A stretch of 64,000 nucleotides of DNA, from the NCBI GenBank assembly GCA_028023455.1, contig JAQFVV010000230.1, forward strand, positions 932,001-996,000, read 5' to 3'. Positions within the stretch are counted from its first letter, which is position 1. Each line of letters opens with the position of its first letter. The position numbers were made by a program, and so were the translations under genes. This DNA comes from Epiperipatus broadwayi (lineage: Eukaryota > Onychophora > Udeonychophora > Euonychophora > Peripatidae). Of the stretch, positions 59,366 through 64,000 are shown piece by piece. The notes below the pieces were generated by a model. That model did no database searches, was not told where the DNA came from, and saw nothing but the letters and a program-made list of their open reading frames with translations.

Positions 59366-60964
59366 ATGTAGTAATTATAGATCTTTACCATAAAGTTAAT
59401 TTAACCCATCATATTTTCATAAGTTCAGGATGATTCAATAAAATTTCTGGGATTAGCAGTTTTTAAAAATAATGACAGAGTCATCAAAAAATTGCTTTAT
59501 TCATAATGTTTTAAAGGTAGTGTATAATTTTGCACTTGCAAACATTAACAAATATTTGGTTTGCATTAACCAGTAGGTAACTATAGTAAATTATTAATAA
59601 GTTCTTTTTGACCATTTAAATTTATTTTGTGTGTATGGATGTGCAGCAGTTTTCCAAATCATTGTTAAAATTACTTTGCAAACATTAGAAGAAAATTGAA
59701 CAATTATCCACTATATTTAATATTTGTCCTAGATCTAGTACTATCAAATTCATGGCTGCTATGAAAAGAATTATATATATATATTGGAGTGTGACAAGAC
59801 AAGCTTTTGTTAAATGTGTATTACATAACATGACAAGCACACAGTAAATCTAAATGGTTTTAATTTTTTTCGGGGGGGGGGGGGAGGTACGCATTATATA
59901 TTTTAATGTGAACGATCCGTCCATATATATAAAGATTGCAGGTAGTCTGGTATTTCTAGTTTAGTTGAGGGTTTTAAAGTCACCTTTTCTTTCGGAATTG
60001 GATGATGAAATAGAAATATACTGTAAAAGTGCAGTGTGTGTATATGCATGCACGTGTTTTCTCTAATCAATTATTATATCGAAACACGCGAAAATAATAT
60101 TTGTATTTTATAATAAATAATTTGTAAATTCTTTTCTTTTTCTTATCCCCTTTTACATATTCAATCACTCTCATTAAAGTGGCTTCTGTATTTGTTTGTG
60201 TTTTTTTGAAAAGTCACCGGGGTCATGTTTGAATAGTTAAATGCTTGAATCCTTGCCAACTGAGTAATTCTGAACTTAACAAATCTAAGGACCATCTGGC
60301 TGATGAATAAGTTAATTCCTTTTTGTTTCTTCATAATTTTTCATTTAAATGTTGAAAAAATGCCTTCGCTGTCAATAAATTCAAATAAATTAGCCATTTG
60401 TTTAAATCATCTATACAGTATTACTCATAAAACAAGTCAGATGGTAACGTTTTTCAAACACTGGCATTCTGGTTAAATAATGCATAGAAATAACTTCCCA
60501 GAGGTCAAGGCTTGCTAGCGCAATCATTACATGTGTGTTTGTTATAAACCTAGTTAAAAGTGACAAGTATTTCAAAATCACTATATATCAAAATTAAAAT
60601 TGATTTTAAAACTACAATTTAAGTTATTTCTGATTTTTTTTTTTTTTTAAGCGTGGCAGTTGGGGGGGGGGGATAACTCACACCATTTATTTGTATGTTA
60701 ACTGATGTATAAAAATATAAATAGAAAAGACTAAAACTTATTGTGATAAGGAAGTATTAAGCTATGGAGAAAAGTTACCACGTATAACGTAATCTAATAT
60801 ATTTTAAAAATGAAGTAAGGACTTGGAATTGATAGGGATACCCCACCATCCCATACCCCTAAGATTACTTCATATTTAGGTTTAACAGATTTCAGTTATA
60901 AGGGACATTACTTCTGCCCCCCCCCCCCCATTTTTTTTATTTTGAGCCACATGTGAGACTAGCT
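59366..60964. other. AT-rich stretch with several G and C homopolymers
   Basis: Contains G12-13 near 59872, G11 near 60662 and C13 near 60917, each close to a T-run. No gene was seen. Confidence 0.45.
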
Positions 60965-61004
60965 ATACTTTTGCAGTTTGGAGAAATGCAGATATAAAAA
61001 GGAT

Positions 61005-62075
61005 ATTAATAATTTTTATTAGTCATTCATTAGATTAGAGATTATCCAATAATGAATATATTTCTGTAGAGTAATTTTCACTACACCATTCATTCATGGT
61101 AGGGATTAGTTTCTATCCGCTTTTAGTATCTTATTGAGGGATATAATCATAAGCATAGGCTAAATATGTGAAAAAGATATATGATCTCCACTATAGAAAT
61201 ATTTTCCATTATTGGATAATCTCTAGTCTAATGAATGACTAATAAAAATTATTAATATATTTTTCTTAAGTCATTTGTGTCAAAGTTGTGAGGGCAGCAT
61301 GTTTGACACATCACTTGTAATAATTTGCTATATATATATATATACTGAGCAACGATAAAAATATGAGACTGTGAGGGCCAACTGATGAATGCTGGTTCTG
61401 CATAAAATATGCATCTTGGGATCATAGATTCTTTTTTTCCCCAAAAAATAACTTTTATTTGCACAAAAAGTTAAATATACAGTGTAATATAGAATTCTTG
61501 TTTACAATCAGGGGTGATTAGTCTTGTACTATTGGTAAATATGAATCACGAAGAATTAAACATATTACATAAGCAGTGGACCAATAATGAGATTGAATAC
61601 CAGAGCATTGTATAAAATAAATTGTGAAATCATGTTTGTTTAACAACTAGCATATATTAAATTGAATATGTGATGAGCAATGGATATTAACAAGTGAAAA
61701 TATGAAGTGAGTAACTTTCAACATCATGATACAAACTCATTTAATCCATAGTATGACATCATATTTGAAAACTAAGCATTCATTGTGCAAATACCTTATC
61801 ATTGTAAACCGAAAACCATTAGTCATAATTCTGGCATGAGTGTGGATTACATGGGTTGTTATTAAATTAGATGATGAGTATAGGATTAAAAGTAAAATTT
61901 TATGTTACTTATCAGGCATGATCTAAGTTGGCATATAAATCCCATGGCGTGGATCATAGATCATTATCACATGTCTTTGGTCATATGTTTATGCATTACA
62001 TTCCTCCACAAGATGTTAAAAGTGGATAGAAACCAATCCCTACCTTGCATGAGAGTGATGTAGTGAAAATTGTAA
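61005..62075. mobile_element. Compound inverted-repeat locus
   Basis: Nearly perfect 50-bp arms, ATTAATAATTTTTATTAGTC (61005-61054) and their complement (61207-61256), enclose about 150 bp. Part of that interior (61069-61180, including GGTAGGGATTAGTTTCTATC) is repeated in inverted form at about 61925-62075 (GATAGAAACCAATCCCTACC). Between them lies a partial ACCAGCACTCATCAGT unit in reverse orientation (about 61378-61430, CCAACTGATGAATGCTGGTT). No coding capacity. Confidence 0.6.
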
Positions 62076-64000
62076 TACAGAAATGCAGATATAAAACTCT
62101 CAAAAGTTAAATTTGGCAAAAGAATGTTTTAAAATCTTAAAAATTTACTCTGTTGAGAGATATGCAATGTCATGGCATCTCAGGTCTCATATAATTTTAT
62201 TGAATGATTAGGTTCTCTTATTAACCAATACAAATCATGAACATTTAGAAAGCTGACATAACACGAATGGTAACATCCAAATTGGGTATATTAATGGATG
62301 TAGCAAAAAAATTATATTTTGATAGATTTCTTTTTTTATTTTATTTTAAAATCGCTTTCTAAAAATATACAATATTTAGATATTACAACAGTCTTTATAT
62401 GGAAAAATTCTCAATTATGGTATATATATCATCTGCTCAAACCTTATCGTATTGCAAAATAATTGATTTTCATAGAAATTAAAGCTTACAACTTGATGAA
62501 ATTAATATTGTGATGAAATTTATTAGAATAAAAAAAGAAAATAAGTACCTGCATGAAATGATCAATCATTTCATTGGTTATTGAATCGGCATTGTTTACT
62601 TATAATATTCATAAAAATACAAATTTTACTGGTCAAGGTTATCGGTGTATATGGAGACACAAAATAGAAATAGTTCTGGATAAATTTCCAGGAGATGATT
62701 ACAAAATAGGTTATAAAATTCTATTAAATCTTTATTTTAATTGACTGTGACTTATCATCTGCATTCCTAAAATAAAGAAAAAGAATCAAAACACGAAGTC
62801 TTAAAAATATTTATATTAGATTGTCAATCTCCGCATGGAACAAACAAATCCAAATACATTACTAAGATAATTTACAAGCCAGATTCTCATAAGAAATCCT
62901 TTAACGTATATACAATACCCACCTTTTTTTACATTAATGCCAATTGATTTTATCAGATAAAAGATGATCCATGAATAGGTTTATATTCTTAGCATTACAT
63001 ATTTAATAATCTTTAAAAAGTATTTGCATGTTCGTTAAAAATCATTACAATTTTAGATTATTGTAGCATCCATATTAATAATAAAGTAATGAAGCCATTT
63101 GATTTTATTTATTAAGTTGATATAAATAAGAGTTTGAGGGCTTTCGTTAGCATTATTTTTGTTCATGCTTTTTCACATTCACTAGGTAGATACTTTGAAA
63201 GAAATTAAACCAATCAAAATCATTTAAACATTATTTCAAAGATTAATATATAATTGAGATGATAGAATAAATTATGTTAAGGGATATGCAAGCCATAGCA
63301 TATTACTGTCGATGATAATTAACTGTTATATCCGGTTGTTTTATAATCTGAATCTGTTTTCATGCAGAAAATATAAGACAATACATTAGAGCTACAAACT
63401 TTTAGATGAACTTTATATGGAAGAGATCCAAGAACTAGAAAATGCTATTATAAAGTTATTCACCTAATTGATGATTAATAGGAAAGGGCTTTCATTTGAT
63501 TAACGGATTAGTCTTATGGGAAGTTATATGTCTTCAATTTCTGGTGATAACTAATGTCTTAATGTAATTGATATGAAATTAATTGGTTATTTTATGTACA
63601 CAAATATAACCTCTGATTTTGTTAACTGGTCTCCATTGAGATTGATATGTAAAAGTTCTTTTCTTTTGTAAATCATTCTTATGGTTTGTGAATAAATTTT
63701 CCTTTTGAAAGCTAACCTCAATTATACACTGTCCAAAGAAAAACGTAAATAAACAAACAAAAAAAATTAAAAATTGGTTTAGCAGCCATTTTTCTGTCTC
63801 TTACACAATTATATTTAAAAAAAAAAAAAAAAATTGTAAATAAATTTTATATGCCAATAGCCAATTTTCTATCTCCAAGTGCCATATACAATTATATATA
63901 TTAATAAAATTTCCTTGTTTTATGTTGAATGCGCATATGTTTTATTCTTCCTTTACTATCCTTTCCAAAGTGAACTTGCATAATAAAATATTTTCTAAGA
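62076..64000. other. AT-rich stretch to the window end
   Basis: Low-complexity sequence with an A17 tract near 63815. No ORF, RNA or repeat could be supported. Confidence 0.4.

Noticed and set aside
49231-64000. Downstream kinase exon beginning with the SIGVL-type segment
   Set aside because: No acceptor followed by such a reading was seen by eye in 14.8 kb.
1-64000. CRISPR arrays, bacterial-type operons, riboswitches or rRNA
   Set aside because: No regularly spaced short direct repeats, Shine-Dalgarno-linked ORFs or rRNA-like tracts; the window is plainly eukaryotic nuclear sequence.

Overview
This is a strongly AT-rich, gene-poor stretch of an animal genome. The window carries tRNA-derived short repeats, truncated non-LTR retrotransposons, foldback/MITE-like elements, long introns with GT-AG splice sites, and no operon-like ORF packing. 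The only host gene I can support is a DRAK/STK17-type (death-associated-protein-kinase-related) serine/threonine kinase on the + strand, seen as two short exons. One encodes the PQN-to-activation-loop segment (31810-31936), the other APE through subdomain IX (49182-49230). They splice in frame across an intron of about 17.2 kb. The N-lobe, the HxD part of the catalytic loop, the rest of the C-lobe and any 5' or 3' UTR were not found and probably lie outside the window. The protein looks like an invertebrate DRAK. I cannot name the species from sequence alone; a chelicerate, mollusc or similar repeat-rich invertebrate would fit.

Layout. 1-31.8 kb, which would be an upstream intron if the gene's earlier exons lie to the left, is mostly decayed mobile elements. 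It holds palindromic MITEs (2.6 and 3.2 kb), 3' pieces of two non-LTR retrotransposon families (3.8-4.7, 10.0-10.5, 25.0-26.6, 27.2-27.7 kb), three foldback-element loci (10.7-11.3, 16.0-16.4, 23.0-23.6 kb), many copies of a tRNA-like SINE ending in AATAAA, and two relics of an unrecognised coding family (4.7-5.1 and 11.7-12.2 kb). 31.9-49.2 kb is the kinase intron. It contains a striking nested palindrome (36.0-38.5 kb, with a second 0.9 kb palindrome inserted into its left arm), another palindrome built on a TATATAGCGC repeat (38.8-39.3 kb), and two long TG...CA elements of 3.0 and 2.6 kb that each end in a hairpin (39.7-42.8 and 45.3-47.9 kb). 49.2-64.0 kb holds a fourth foldback copy, a MITE, an antisense RTE-like fragment, a third relic of the unknown coding family (57.1 kb), a decayed tRNA-Gly-like sequence with a UUC anticodon (58.9 kb), and a complex inverted-repeat locus (61.0-62.1 kb).

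The window gives one piece of host biology, the kinase. Everything else is a record of mobile-element activity, dominated by inverted-repeat structures. No complete element with an intact ORF was found. Repeat boundaries are estimated by eye and are approximate unless an exact duplication or splice site is quoted.
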